Of a stretch of DNA of 6,115 nucleotides, positions 1 to 6,115 are shown one piece after another. Made by a program: the position numbers and the translations under genes. The DNA comes from Leptospirillum sp037442005 (lineage in GTDB: Bacteria > Nitrospirota > Leptospirillia > Leptospirillales > Leptospirillaceae), in the NCBI GenBank assembly GCA_037442005.1, contig JBBIRA010000078.1, forward strand, positions 1 to 6,115. The letters are read 5' to 3'. The notes below the pieces were generated by a model. It was not told the origin of the DNA. It saw only the letters and a program-made list of their open reading frames with translations, and ran no database searches. The stretch's first letter is position 1. Each line of letters begins with the position of its first letter.

Positions 1-2605
1 GAAGGACGAAGGCCAGTCTCTTCCGGACCCGTTCGAGAGAGGCATATTGTCCGGACCAGGCCAGGGTGGTCCCCGGCGGAAGAGAGACGGAGCGGGCGAG
101 CGCCTTCCTGGCCCGGTCGACGTAGCCCCCCAGATCGCCTCCCTTGATGTCGACATAGATCCATCCGGTCAACTGGGCGTTTTCCGTTTTGATCATTGTG
201 GGGCCGTCTTCGATCGACAATGTCGCCAGACGGGAGAGGGGGATCTGTCCTCCATCTGGTGTGGAGACAAGAGAGGCGCCAATCGCCGAAAGGGAGCTTC
301 GGTCGTCCCGGGGATACCTGAGGTTCACGGGGAACCGCTCCCGGCCCTGGATGATGGTCGTCAGGGTCTCCCCTCCGATCGCGGTCCGGACCATCCGGTT
401 GATGTCGGAGACGTCGAGTCCGTATCGTCCGGCCCGTTCTCGATGGATGTCGATCTCGATGTAGCGTCCCCCTTTGAGTTGGTCGGCATACACCGAGGCG
501 GTACCGTGAAGCGTGCGGAGGACCGACTGGATTTCCCTGTCCACCCGGTCGATCGTCGAGAGATCCGGGCCGGTGACCTTGATCCCCAGGGGGGATTTGA
601 TTCCGGTCGAGAGCATGTTGACCCGATTGATGATCGGCATGGTCCAGATGTTCGAAATCCCCGGAAGAGAGACGACGCGGCCGAGTTCATCCTTCAGGAG
701 GGAGAGGGTCATGCCGGGCCGCCACTCGTCTCGGGGCTTTAAGGCCACGACAGTGTCGAACATCGTAAAATGGGCCGAGTCGGTCGCGGTCTCCGCCCGT
801 CCCGACTGACCGAAGACCCGGGACACCTCCGGAACGGTGCGGATGAGGCGGTCGGTGATCTGGAGGAGGTGGGCCGACAAGCCGACCGAGATCCCCGGCG
901 TGAGGGTGGGCATGTACAGGAGATCCCCCTCGTACAGGGGCGGCATGAACTCCGTTCCCAAATGGCGGATCGGAACAATCGCGGTCGCCAGCAGAAGCCC
1001 CGCCAATAAAAGGGTGAGCCGCGAATGGCCGAGAACCCACCGGATGACCGGCCGATAGAGGAAGACGAGGAAGCGGTTTATGGGATTGGAGCTCTCCGGC
1101 GGAACCTTCCCCCGGATCAGAAGGCCCATCAGGACCGGAACCAGCGTGACGGACAGTCCCGCGGCGATGGCGATCGAATAGGTCTTGGTGAAAGCCAGGG
1201 GCTTGAACAGTCGGCCTTCCTGCTCCTGAAGGGCGAAGATCGGAAGAAACGACACGGTGATGACCAGAAGAGAGAAAAAGAGGGAGGGGCCCACCTCCCG
1301 TGCCGCCGTGGCGGCGGTCACCCAGGGACTTTCGAGAGCGCCGTCCTGCTCCTGGTGCTTGTGCATGTTTTCGATCATGACGATCGCCGCGTCCACCATG
1401 ACCCCGATCGAGACGGCGATGCCGCCCAGGGACATGATGTTGGCCGTGAGGCCCTGCCGGGCCATCAGGACGAAGGCCGCGAAGATCCCCACCGGAAGGG
1501 AAAGGATGGCCACGAGCGAAGATCGAAGACGGGAGAGGAAAAGAAGACAGACCAAGGACACGGCGAGCGATTCTTCCAGAAGCTTCTCGAGAAGGTTCCG
1601 GATGCTTTTTTTGATGAGCCGTGAGCGGTCGTAGGTCGTGACGATCCTGACCCCGGGCGGGAGCAGGGGAGCCAGTTCCCTGATCCGCTCTTTCACGCCT
1701 TCGATCACATGGAGGGCATTCGTTCCACTCCGGGCAATGACGATTCCCCCGACGACTTCTCCCTCGCCGTCGAGTTCGGCGATCCCTTCCCGAAGCTCGG
1801 GGCCCAGATGGACCCAAGCGACGTCGGAGAGCCGGACCGGCACCCCGGAAGATCCCCGGATGAGCGGAATGTTCCGGATGTCGGAGACCGAATGGAGATA
1901 TCCCCGGGTCCGGATCATGTACCGGGCCTCCCCCATGTCCGCCACCGATCCCCCGGTCTCCCCGTTCGCCTCGCGGATCGCCCTCTCCACACGGGACAGA
2001 GGGAGATGAAAGGCCAGGAGCTTTTTCGGATCCACCTCGACCTGGTACTCCTTCACCATGCCCCCGACCGGCGCCACTTCCGCCACTCCGTGGATGCTCT
2101 GGAGCTTGAACTTCAGGAACCAGTCCTGGAGGGTCCGGAGTTCAGAAAGATCATGGTGGTGGGTTGGATCGACGAGAGCGTATTCGTACACCCACCCCAA
2201 ACCCGACGCATCGGGGCCGAGTGTCGCCCGGACCCCGGGAGGAAGTTTCCCTTCCACCTGATTGAGGTATTCCAGAACCCGTGTCCGGGCCCAGTACGGG
2301 TCGACCCCTTCCTTGAACAGGATATAGATCAGGGAGTTTCCAAAATCAGAATAGCCCCGGACATGTCGGACTCCCGGAATCGTCTGGAAAGCCGTGGTGA
2401 GCGGATAGGTGACCTGGTTCTCCACCACTGTGGGGGGTTGTCCGGGGTCGACGGCCCGGACGATCACCTGGGTGTCGGAGAGATCCGGGATCGCGTCCAG
2501 AGGACTTTTCGCAAGAGAATACACACCCCAGGCCAAGAGACAAAGGGAAAGGGCAAGAACCCGGTATTTCCGGCTGATCGACCAGCCAATCACGCGTTCG
2601 ATCAT
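1..2605 (-). CDS. cusA: CusA-type Cu(I)/Ag(I) efflux RND pump, C-terminus cut by window edge
   Basis: Inner-membrane proton-driven pump of the heavy-metal RND family, exporting Cu(I)/Ag(I) through CusB and the outer-membrane channel. The frame is open from ATG at 2605 to base 1, giving 868 residues; E. coli CusA has about 1047, so the last part (TM8-TM12 region) lies outside. By my own reading it aligns with E. coli CusA nearly throughout, for example DPYWAR and VLEYLNQV near residue 110, GPDA near 130 and PPESSNP near 505. TM1 is about 14-33, TM2-TM6 about 345-495, TM7 about 529-546. The TM4 copper-class signature has D405, E412 and N413. The three substrate-binding methionines of CusA (M573, M623, M672 in E. 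coli) correspond to M565, M615 and M664. E625 of E. coli is Asp617 here. The start is supported by a strong ribosome binding site and an ATGA overlap with cusB. Metal specificity is inferred from these residues; the family is certain. Confidence 0.96.
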   Translation of the reverse strand, partial: MIERVIGWSISRKYRVLALSLCLLAWGVYSLAKSPLDAIPDLSDTQVIVRAVDPGQPPTVVENQVTYPLTTAFQTIPGVRHVRGYSDFGNSLIYILFKEGVDPYWARTRVLEYLNQVEGKLPPGVRATLGPDASGLGWVYEYALVDPTHHHDLSELRTLQDWFLKFKLQSIHGVAEVAPVGGMVKEYQVEVDPKKLLAFHLPLSRVERAIREANGETGGSVADMGEARYMIRTRGYLHSVSDIRNIPLIRGSSGVPVRLSDVAWVHLGPELREGIAELDGEGEVVGGIVIARSGTNALHVIEGVKERIRELAPLLPPGVRIVTTYDRSRLIKKSIRNLLEKLLEESLAVSLVCLLFLSRLRSSLVAILSLPVGIFAAFVLMARQGLTANIMSLGGIAVSIGVMVDAAIVMIENMHKHQEQDGALESPWVTAATAAREVGPSLFFSLLVITVSFLPIFALQEQEGRLFKPLAFTKTYSIAIAAGLSVTLVPVLMGLLIRGKVPPESSNPINRFLVFLYRPVIRWVLGHSRLTLLLAGLLLATAIVPIRHLGTEFMPPLYEGDLLYMPTLTPGISVGLSAHLLQITDRLIRTVPEVSRVFGQSGRAETATDSAHFTMFDTVVALKPRDEWRPGMTLSLLKDELGRVVSLPGISNIWTMPIINRVNMLSTGIKSPLGIKVTGPDLSTIDRVDREIQSVLRTLHGTASVYADQLKGGRYIEIDIHRERAGRYGLDVSDINRMVRTAIGGETLTTIIQGRERFPVNLRYPRDDRSSLSAIGASLVSTPDGGQIPLSRLATLSIEDGPTMIKTENAQLTGWIYVDIKGGDLGGYVDRARKALARSVSLPPGTTLAWSGQYASLERVRKRLAFVL

Positions 2606-3852
2606 GGCTGGCCTCCTTCCATTCGGCCCGAGACATTTTCAATGCGGGATTCGGCATCCAGAAGAAACTGTCCGGAGGACACCACCCGGTCACCTTCCGA
2701 AAGACCGGAGAGCACTTCCACGGAGTGATCCGACCGCGCTCCCACTGTGACAAAGGCCGGCCGGAAATGGCCGCTTTCGACCTCCGTGATCACCATCGTC
2801 CGATTTCCGGTCCGGATCAGCGACTCCCGGGGAATGACCAACACGTTCGGATGAACGGCGGACCGGATCGTCGCTTCGAGATACATGCCCGGTTTCAGAG
2901 ATCCGTCGGGATTATCGACCGCGACCCGTCCCTTGATCGTCCGGCTCTTTTCATCAAGCTCCGGAGAGACGAGGCGCAGAGTTCCTTCATAACGCCTTGT
3001 CGGCGTCGCAGCGGTAGCGAGTCGCACTTGGGCGTCCTTTCCGATCCAGGGAAGCCAGCCCGGATCAATCGCCACCTCCACCCAGACCCGGGAGAGGTCC
3101 GCCACCGTCACAAGAGGGGTTCCGGGAGCGATCTCCCCTCCGATGGGTGTGCGGACGGACGAGACCGTTCCGGAGTAGGGCGAGACAAGAGGAATGGTTT
3201 GCCGGGGTATTCCCGTTGTTTCCAGACGATCGATCTCGGAAACAGGGACTCCCAGGATCCCGAGACGCTCCCGGGAAGCTTCCCAGAGCTTTTTGTCGTC
3301 TTGGGACTTGGGATTGGCGCGAATGGCCCCGAGTGCGATCAGGTCTTCTCTCTCCGAACTGACAAGCTCCGGGGAGTCGATCCGGGCGACGGTTTCCCCT
3401 CTCTTGAGAATGTCTCCCGGAGCCAGGACAGACATCTCCCTGATCCACCCCGTGACGCGGGGCGCAATTGTCCGGATGCGGCGCGCATCGAACGTGACGG
3501 TAGCGGCGGCCCGGATCGTTCTTGAAAAGGTCCTCCGTTCGACGGGGACGATGCGGATCCCCAGGGTCTGCCGGATCCGTGGGTCGACGGAAACCGAATT
3601 GGCGGTCTCAAGGGACGATTTCGCATAGACGGGGAGGTAGTCCATTCCCATACTGTCCTTCATCGGATGGTCGGAATGAACGGCCGGGTTCATGGGGTTC
3701 CGCCAGTAAAGAACTTTTGGGGGGGAGTTTGTCTTCGATAGACCCTTGGCCGGGCGATCCTTGGGAGAAAGGACCCACCGGACAAGGGATCCTCCCAGGA
3801 GGACCCCCAGGACAACAGAGATCAGTACAATCATGAGGGTTTTTTGTTTCAT
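2602..3852 (-). CDS. cusB: CusB-type periplasmic membrane fusion protein
   Basis: Periplasmic adaptor of the tripartite copper/silver pump, joining the RND pump to the outer-membrane channel. It has 416 residues, close to E. coli CusB (about 407). An N-terminal membrane anchor or uncleaved signal spans about 5-27. Residues 48-77 form the heavy-metal-binding segment seen in CusB, with M54, M68 and M70 matching the three metal-binding methionines of E. coli CusB, plus an extra M64; it has no cysteine, unlike the common CPM-type version. The two lipoyl/barrel-sandwich halves lie at about 128-163 and 222-252, with a short helical hairpin between. A beta-barrel (about 255-330) and a membrane-proximal domain (about 335-402) follow. 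The start overlaps the stop of the cusC-like gene by ATGA and has AAGGAG seven bases upstream; the stop overlaps the cusA start in the same way. The assignment is strong from sequence and position. Confidence 0.95.
   Translation of the reverse strand: MKQKTLMIVLISVVLGVLLGGSLVRWVLSPKDRPAKGLSKTNSPPKVLYWRNPMNPAVHSDHPMKDSMGMDYLPVYAKSSLETANSVSVDPRIRQTLGIRIVPVERRTFSRTIRAAATVTFDARRIRTIAPRVTGWIREMSVLAPGDILKRGETVARIDSPELVSSEREDLIALGAIRANPKSQDDKKLWEASRERLGILGVPVSEIDRLETTGIPRQTIPLVSPYSGTVSSVRTPIGGEIAPGTPLVTVADLSRVWVEVAIDPGWLPWIGKDAQVRLATAATPTRRYEGTLRLVSPELDEKSRTIKGRVAVDNPDGSLKPGMYLEATIRSAVHPNVLVIPRESLIRTGNRTMVITEVESGHFRPAFVTVGARSDHSVEVLSGLSEGDRVVSSGQFLLDAESRIENVSGRMEGGQP
2612..2620 (-). promoter_or_regulatory. 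Strong ribosome binding site of cusA inside the end of cusB
   Basis: GGAAGGAGG lies six bases before the cusA ATG (2605), within the last codons of cusB. It is a near-perfect anti-16S match and fixes the pump start. The ATGA overlap at 2602-2605 again suggests coupling. Confidence 0.8.
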
Positions 3853-5270
3853 GGCGTTTCTCCTTGAAGAGATCCTGAGAGATAAGAGAGCTCGACCATT
3901 GTTTTCATGCGGTCGATCCGAAGAGAAAGGGCCTTAAAGGCCGTTTCCTTCTCTGTGTTCATCGCATCAAGAACACGGTCCATCGGAACCGTCCCCGAGG
4001 CGTATCCTGAAAGGCCCGCTTCTGCGTTCCGGCGGGATTCCGGAACCAGAGTCCGGTCGAACAGGCGAAGTCTTGATGTCTGGATCCGATAGGACTGTTC
4101 CTCATTGCGGATTTCTTCTTCCATTCTCTGTTTCTGGTCTTCCGCCTGGGCGTCCTTCGCTTCGAGAGTCTTCTCTTCGGCTCGAATTTCCTGACCCTGC
4201 CGCGATCCGGGTCGGACCGGGAGATTGAAGGAAAGGACAACCGAGAACAGGTTCGGAGAGGTGGTGATCAGGTTCGGGCCCATGAAATAGGAGTAGTCGC
4301 CTTCGACCGAAACGGAGGGGATCCTGTCTCTTTCGGCGGCCTTGAGACGGGCTTGTTGGGCTTCACTCTCCGCCTTGGCCGAGGCAATCTCGGGATGGGT
4401 GTCCAATTGGTTCAGGAGTACACGTTCCGGCAGGGGGGCAGGAATCTGTGGAGGCTCACCGGATGGAACGAACGGCTGTGAGAGATGCATGAGCCGCATA
4501 AGGCGATGAAGGGTCGTTTCCCGCTTCAGGGTCAAACTTTCCAGGGATTCCCGGAGGGTATCTTTCCGGTATTGGGCCGACAGGACGTCGGACTCGGAGG
4601 CGGTTCCCTCACGAAAACGTTCCAGCGCAGCGGAAAAGGTCTTTTGAAAGAGTCCACCGAACGATCTCAGGAGTATGTCCGTCTCTTTCTCCTGGTACAG
4701 ATCGAGCCAGGAAAGACGGACGTTCCGGACGAGGCGGCGCTTTTCGTTGCCCAGGGACAGCCTGGCCGCCTTGGCCTTGAGGGACCCTTCACGCTTCAAG
4801 AAGGCCCGCTTTCCCCACGGAGGCAAACTCTGCCGGAGACCGACCGTTGTCATGGCCAGCGCGCTCGCGGCCATGTTGAAACTGATCGGAAAGTACTGCT
4901 CCCCCAGAATCAGCTTTGGATCTGGAAGTTCTCCCGATGCGACGGAGCGGGCCTCTAAAATTCCGATGAGGGCCTTATCCCGGACAATAACGGGATTGCG
5001 CCCGAGCGCCATACGGATCGCCTCGTCGAGGGTGACCTGCGGGCGGTCCTGAGAAGAGGTCGCAAACGCGGAATGCGCGAGGAGACGGTCCTGGTCGGAA
5101 GTTGCATAAGCGTTTTCCGTAGCCAAGACCACTGGCAGGATGAGGAAGAGCAGGATCGCAGCAATTTTTGTATTGAGCCCGCCGGATCCGACAGCCGATA
5201 CAGACTGGGTACGGATCGGGCTTCCCATCGCAAAACGGAGTCTGGCGCATAAAATGCGGAAATATGACAT
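3849..5270 (-). CDS. cusC: TolC-family outer-membrane efflux channel of the Cus system
   Basis: Outer-membrane factor forming the exit duct for the CusBA pump. I chose the ATG at 5270 (473 residues) because GGGAGG lies four bases before it. An in-frame ATG at 5282 overlaps that site and has no site of its own. A hydrophobic segment at about 36-50 followed by AYA/T gives a likely signal peptidase I cut after residue 56, so the signal is preceded by an unusually long N-terminal stretch. Two outer-membrane-efflux repeats are visible. The first opens with LDEAIRMALGRNP at 81-93 and has long helices to about 262. The second starts near HPEIASAKAE (292-301) and continues through charged helices to about 465. 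E. coli CusC is a lipoprotein, whereas no lipobox cysteine follows the signal here. By eye the family is clear; calling it cusC rests mainly on its place beside cusBA, since CzcC-like proteins look similar. Confidence 0.9.
   Translation of the reverse strand: MSYFRILCARLRFAMGSPIRTQSVSAVGSGGLNTKIAAILLFLILPVVLATENAYATSDQDRLLAHSAFATSSQDRPQVTLDEAIRMALGRNPVIVRDKALIGILEARSVASGELPDPKLILGEQYFPISFNMAASALAMTTVGLRQSLPPWGKRAFLKREGSLKAKAARLSLGNEKRRLVRNVRLSWLDLYQEKETDILLRSFGGLFQKTFSAALERFREGTASESDVLSAQYRKDTLRESLESLTLKRETTLHRLMRLMHLSQPFVPSGEPPQIPAPLPERVLLNQLDTHPEIASAKAESEAQQARLKAAERDRIPSVSVEGDYSYFMGPNLITTSPNLFSVVLSFNLPVRPGSRQGQEIRAEEKTLEAKDAQAEDQKQRMEEEIRNEEQSYRIQTSRLRLFDRTLVPESRRNAEAGLSGYASGTVPMDRVLDAMNTEKETAFKALSLRIDRMKTMVELSYLSGSLQGETP
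3860..3865 (-). promoter_or_regulatory. Ribosome binding site of cusB inside the end of cusC
   Basis: AAGGAG lies seven bases before the cusB ATG (3852), within the last codons of the channel gene. With the ATGA stop/start overlap it suggests coupled translation. Confidence 0.75.
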
Positions 5271-5274
5271 AAAT

Positions 5275-5280
5275 CCTCCC
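5275..5280 (-). promoter_or_regulatory. Ribosome binding site that decides the cusC start
   Basis: GGGAGG lies four bases before the ATG at 5270. The upstream in-frame ATG at 5282 overlaps this site and has no purine-rich site before it, so 5270 is preferred. The four-base spacing is slightly short. Confidence 0.65.
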
Positions 5281-5297
5281 ATTATTCAGAAAGGGCG

Positions 5298-5313
5298 TGA
5301 AAACCGCTTTTCA
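5298..5313. repeat. Small inverted repeat in the gap between the small-protein and cusC genes
   Basis: The 57-base gap 5271-5327 contains TGAAAA-CCGC-TTTTCA, a 6-base stem with a 4-base loop. The stem is weak (mostly A-T) and no T-run follows it on the minus strand, so it is not a convincing terminator. It could influence mRNA processing or the relative expression of the first gene and the pump genes, but that is speculation. Confidence 0.3.
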
Positions 5314-5327
5314 GAATCGGGAGAATC

Positions 5328-5756
5328 TCAGATCAAAAGGGGCGTATTAACCGGGGGTGCAAAGGAATAGCGGGGCGGAAACGGGGCATACGGGCGCGGG
5401 GCGCTCTTCTCCTGGGTACCGGGAGAAATGGTCAGGATCATCACTTGACTGCCAGGAGGCAAAACCCGAAGCGATTCCACCGGAGATTCCGATAGACCTG
5501 ATGGCGTGACAAGGCACAGATCACAATGGGGTGCCAGGCAGAACAACGCATTAACCCCATTCTGACGGCAGCAGGGAAGGGCTCCTTTCATGGGGCAGGT
5601 CATCGGATTCATTTTCCCCATGGTGCTCATCCCGGAATGACTGACGGACATCGCCTGAGCCGATGGAAGCTCAGCCGGGTTCTGCAGGAACCAGAAGAAG
5701 CCCGCCACGAGAGAGATCCACAGGAACATGTTCTTCAGTCGACCGAAGGTTTTCAT
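5328..5756 (-). CDS. Small exported Met/Cys-rich protein, candidate periplasmic copper binder
   Basis: I do not recognise the family. From the ATG at 5756 it has 142 residues. A basic N-terminus is followed by a hydrophobic segment at about 10-25 and a likely cleavage site after SAQA (residue 35), so the product should be periplasmic or membrane-anchored. The mature start is dense in possible soft-metal ligands: Met 36, 43, 46, 49, 52 and 56, His 40 and 77, and Cys 54, 62, 63, 73, 78 and 81. These include MTCPM (52-56), a CC pair and an HCDLC cluster (77-81). The C-terminal third is Pro/Tyr/Phe-rich and low in charge. It is the first gene of the operon, 57 bases before the channel gene. A metallochaperone or copper-sensing role is inferred from this. 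A distant relation to DUF2946-type small proteins near copper genes is possible but unproven. An in-frame ATG at 5768 lies inside the promoter -10 box, so 5756 is the better start; the ATG at 5729 is a further alternative. Confidence 0.75.
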   Translation of the reverse strand: MKTFGRLKNMFLWISLVAGFFWFLQNPAELPSAQAMSVSHSGMSTMGKMNPMTCPMKGALPCCRQNGVNALFCLAPHCDLCLVTPSGLSESPVESLRVLPPGSQVMILTISPGTQEKSAPRPYAPFPPRYSFAPPVNTPLLI

Positions 5757-5768
5757 GATTTGAATCAT
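5755..5768. repeat. Inverted repeat over the -10 box and start point, possible operator
   Basis: ATGATT-TG-AATCAT is a perfect 6-base inverted repeat with a 2-base centre. It covers most of the -10 box, the predicted transcription start and the first bases of the start codon. This is a position where a repressor could block transcription. It matches no copper operator I know (CueR, CusR, CopY, CsoR). Short dyads of this size also occur by chance. Confidence 0.35.
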
Positions 5769-5793
5769 AGGGTGTCTTAGGACGGCACGTCAA
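5764..5793 (-). promoter_or_regulatory. Sigma70-type promoter of the cus operon
   Basis: On the minus strand TTGACG (5793-5788) is followed after 18 bases by TATGAT (5769-5764). Each hexamer is one mismatch from the TTGACA/TATAAT consensus. It points into the small-protein gene and is the only good promoter I see before the four-gene operon. Transcription should begin about 7 bases past the -10 box, at or next to the ATG at 5756. The spacer has no visible dyad of the MerR/CueR kind. Confidence 0.7.
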
Positions 5794-6047
5794 GAAAAGG
5801 AATCCGATCGGCCTTGTACGATTTCTGAACATAGAGAAGACTGATCAATGCCGGTCTCTATTTTGGCAGAGCGTCCGGAAGAAACAGTCGGCTTGGCATC
5901 ACACCACCAGGACAAGGATCTATTCCCGATCGTTCATGATTGCTTTGGGGTCCTCAAACATCAGTACGCTGGGACGCGCTCTGATCAACAAACGAATATA
6001 GGGGCTGTGGAGCGATGTCGGCCGCCAATTGTGATCAGATATTTCAC
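5794..6047. other. Intergenic stretch without a convincing gene, lower GC
   Basis: Between the terminator and the cus promoter I see no supported gene. GC in sampled lines is about 45-48%, clearly below the operon. TGATCA occurs three times (5842, 5982, 6032), twice within CTGATCAA. TTCATGATT (5933-5941) repeats the sequence at 5752-5760 by the promoter. These could be upstream regulatory sites or remnants of older sequence. Open frames exist on both strands here but look non-coding. Confidence 0.5.
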
Positions 6048-6089
6048 AAAAAAGCCCCCTTCGGTCCGGAAAAGTTCCGGGGAAGGGGG
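6048..6089 (-). terminator. Rho-independent terminator of a gene beyond the right edge
   Basis: Read on the minus strand, an 8-base outer stem pairs CCCCCTTC with GAAGGGGG (6082-6089 with 6055-6062). It encloses a second 6-base stem, CCGGAA with TTCCGG (6066-6071 with 6075-6080), with a 3-base loop. It is followed by C and then six T (6053-6048). There is no T-run on the plus-strand side. It should end a minus-strand transcript whose gene stops beyond 6115, and it insulates the cus operon from it. Confidence 0.85.
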
Positions 6090-6115
6090 TCTGGTGTTCC
6101 CGGTCGTTTTCTCTT

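Noticed and set aside
687..1817. Long minus-strand frame (376 codons) and several plus-strand frames across 47-2728
   Set aside because: They overlap the cusA frame. Their products are Arg/Gly/Pro/Asp-rich low-complexity translations typical of high-GC shadow frames, whereas the pump frame aligns with CusA throughout.
2725..3525. Plus-strand 266-codon frame opposite cusB
   Set aside because: It is antisense to a clearly coding gene, has no family motif, and its composition is that of a shadow frame.
5328..5768. Start of the small protein at 5768
   Set aside because: That ATG is part of the -10 hexamer of the best promoter and has no ribosome site, so 5756 is preferred, though the longer form is not excluded if another promoter exists.
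5920..6114. Minus-strand frame open from the right edge to TAG at 5920
   Set aside because: It could be the tail of the upstream gene, but it runs through the strong terminator, which should lie after that gene's stop. No recognisable motif is present.
5848..6115. Plus-strand frame open from ATG 5848 to the window end (89 codons)
   Set aside because: It has only a weak upstream site, reads straight through the terminator hairpin, resembles no family I know and lies in low-GC sequence. An open frame this long can arise by chance. It would deserve another look only if it continues far beyond 6115.
1..6115. CRISPR array, tRNA/rRNA genes, insertion sequence ends
   Set aside because: I looked for regularly spaced repeats, tRNA-like cloverleaf sequence and terminal inverted repeats with transposase motifs and saw none.

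Overview
The window holds a four-gene copper/silver efflux operon, all on the minus strand. It starts at a clear promoter near base 5790 and runs leftward off the window at base 1. The genes in transcription order are: a small exported Met/Cys-rich protein (unrecognised family), a TolC-family outer-membrane channel (cusC-like), a CusB-type membrane fusion protein, and a CusA-type heavy-metal RND pump. The pump reading frame is open through base 1, so its C-terminal part (about 170 residues, judged by E. coli CusA) is missing.

Layout from right to left: 6048-6115 is a strong rho-independent terminator on the minus strand, which should end a gene lying beyond the right edge. About 6047-5794 is a lower-GC stretch with no convincing gene. 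The interval 5793-5764 is a near-consensus sigma70-type promoter, and a short inverted repeat overlaps its -10 box and likely start point. Then come the small protein (5756-5328), a 57-base gap, cusC-like (5270-3849), cusB (3852-2602) and cusA (2605 to the window edge). The cusC/cusB and cusB/cusA junctions are both 4-base ATGA overlaps with strong ribosome binding sites, so the three pump components are probably translated in a coupled way.

Together the genes would build a tripartite pump spanning the envelope. CusA takes Cu(I)/Ag(I) from the periplasm or inner membrane, CusB links and gates, and the CusC-like channel opens through the outer membrane. The small protein sits in the same operon as the pump, as the metallochaperone CusF does in E. 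coli, but it is not a CusF homologue by eye. It is a candidate alternative periplasmic copper binder. No regulator (CusRS, CueR, CsoR type) is visible in the window.

The organism is a Gram-negative bacterium, since it has an outer-membrane channel. GC is roughly 55-60% in the operon. The sequence alone does not fix the lineage; a metal-exposed bacterium is plausible, but that is inference.
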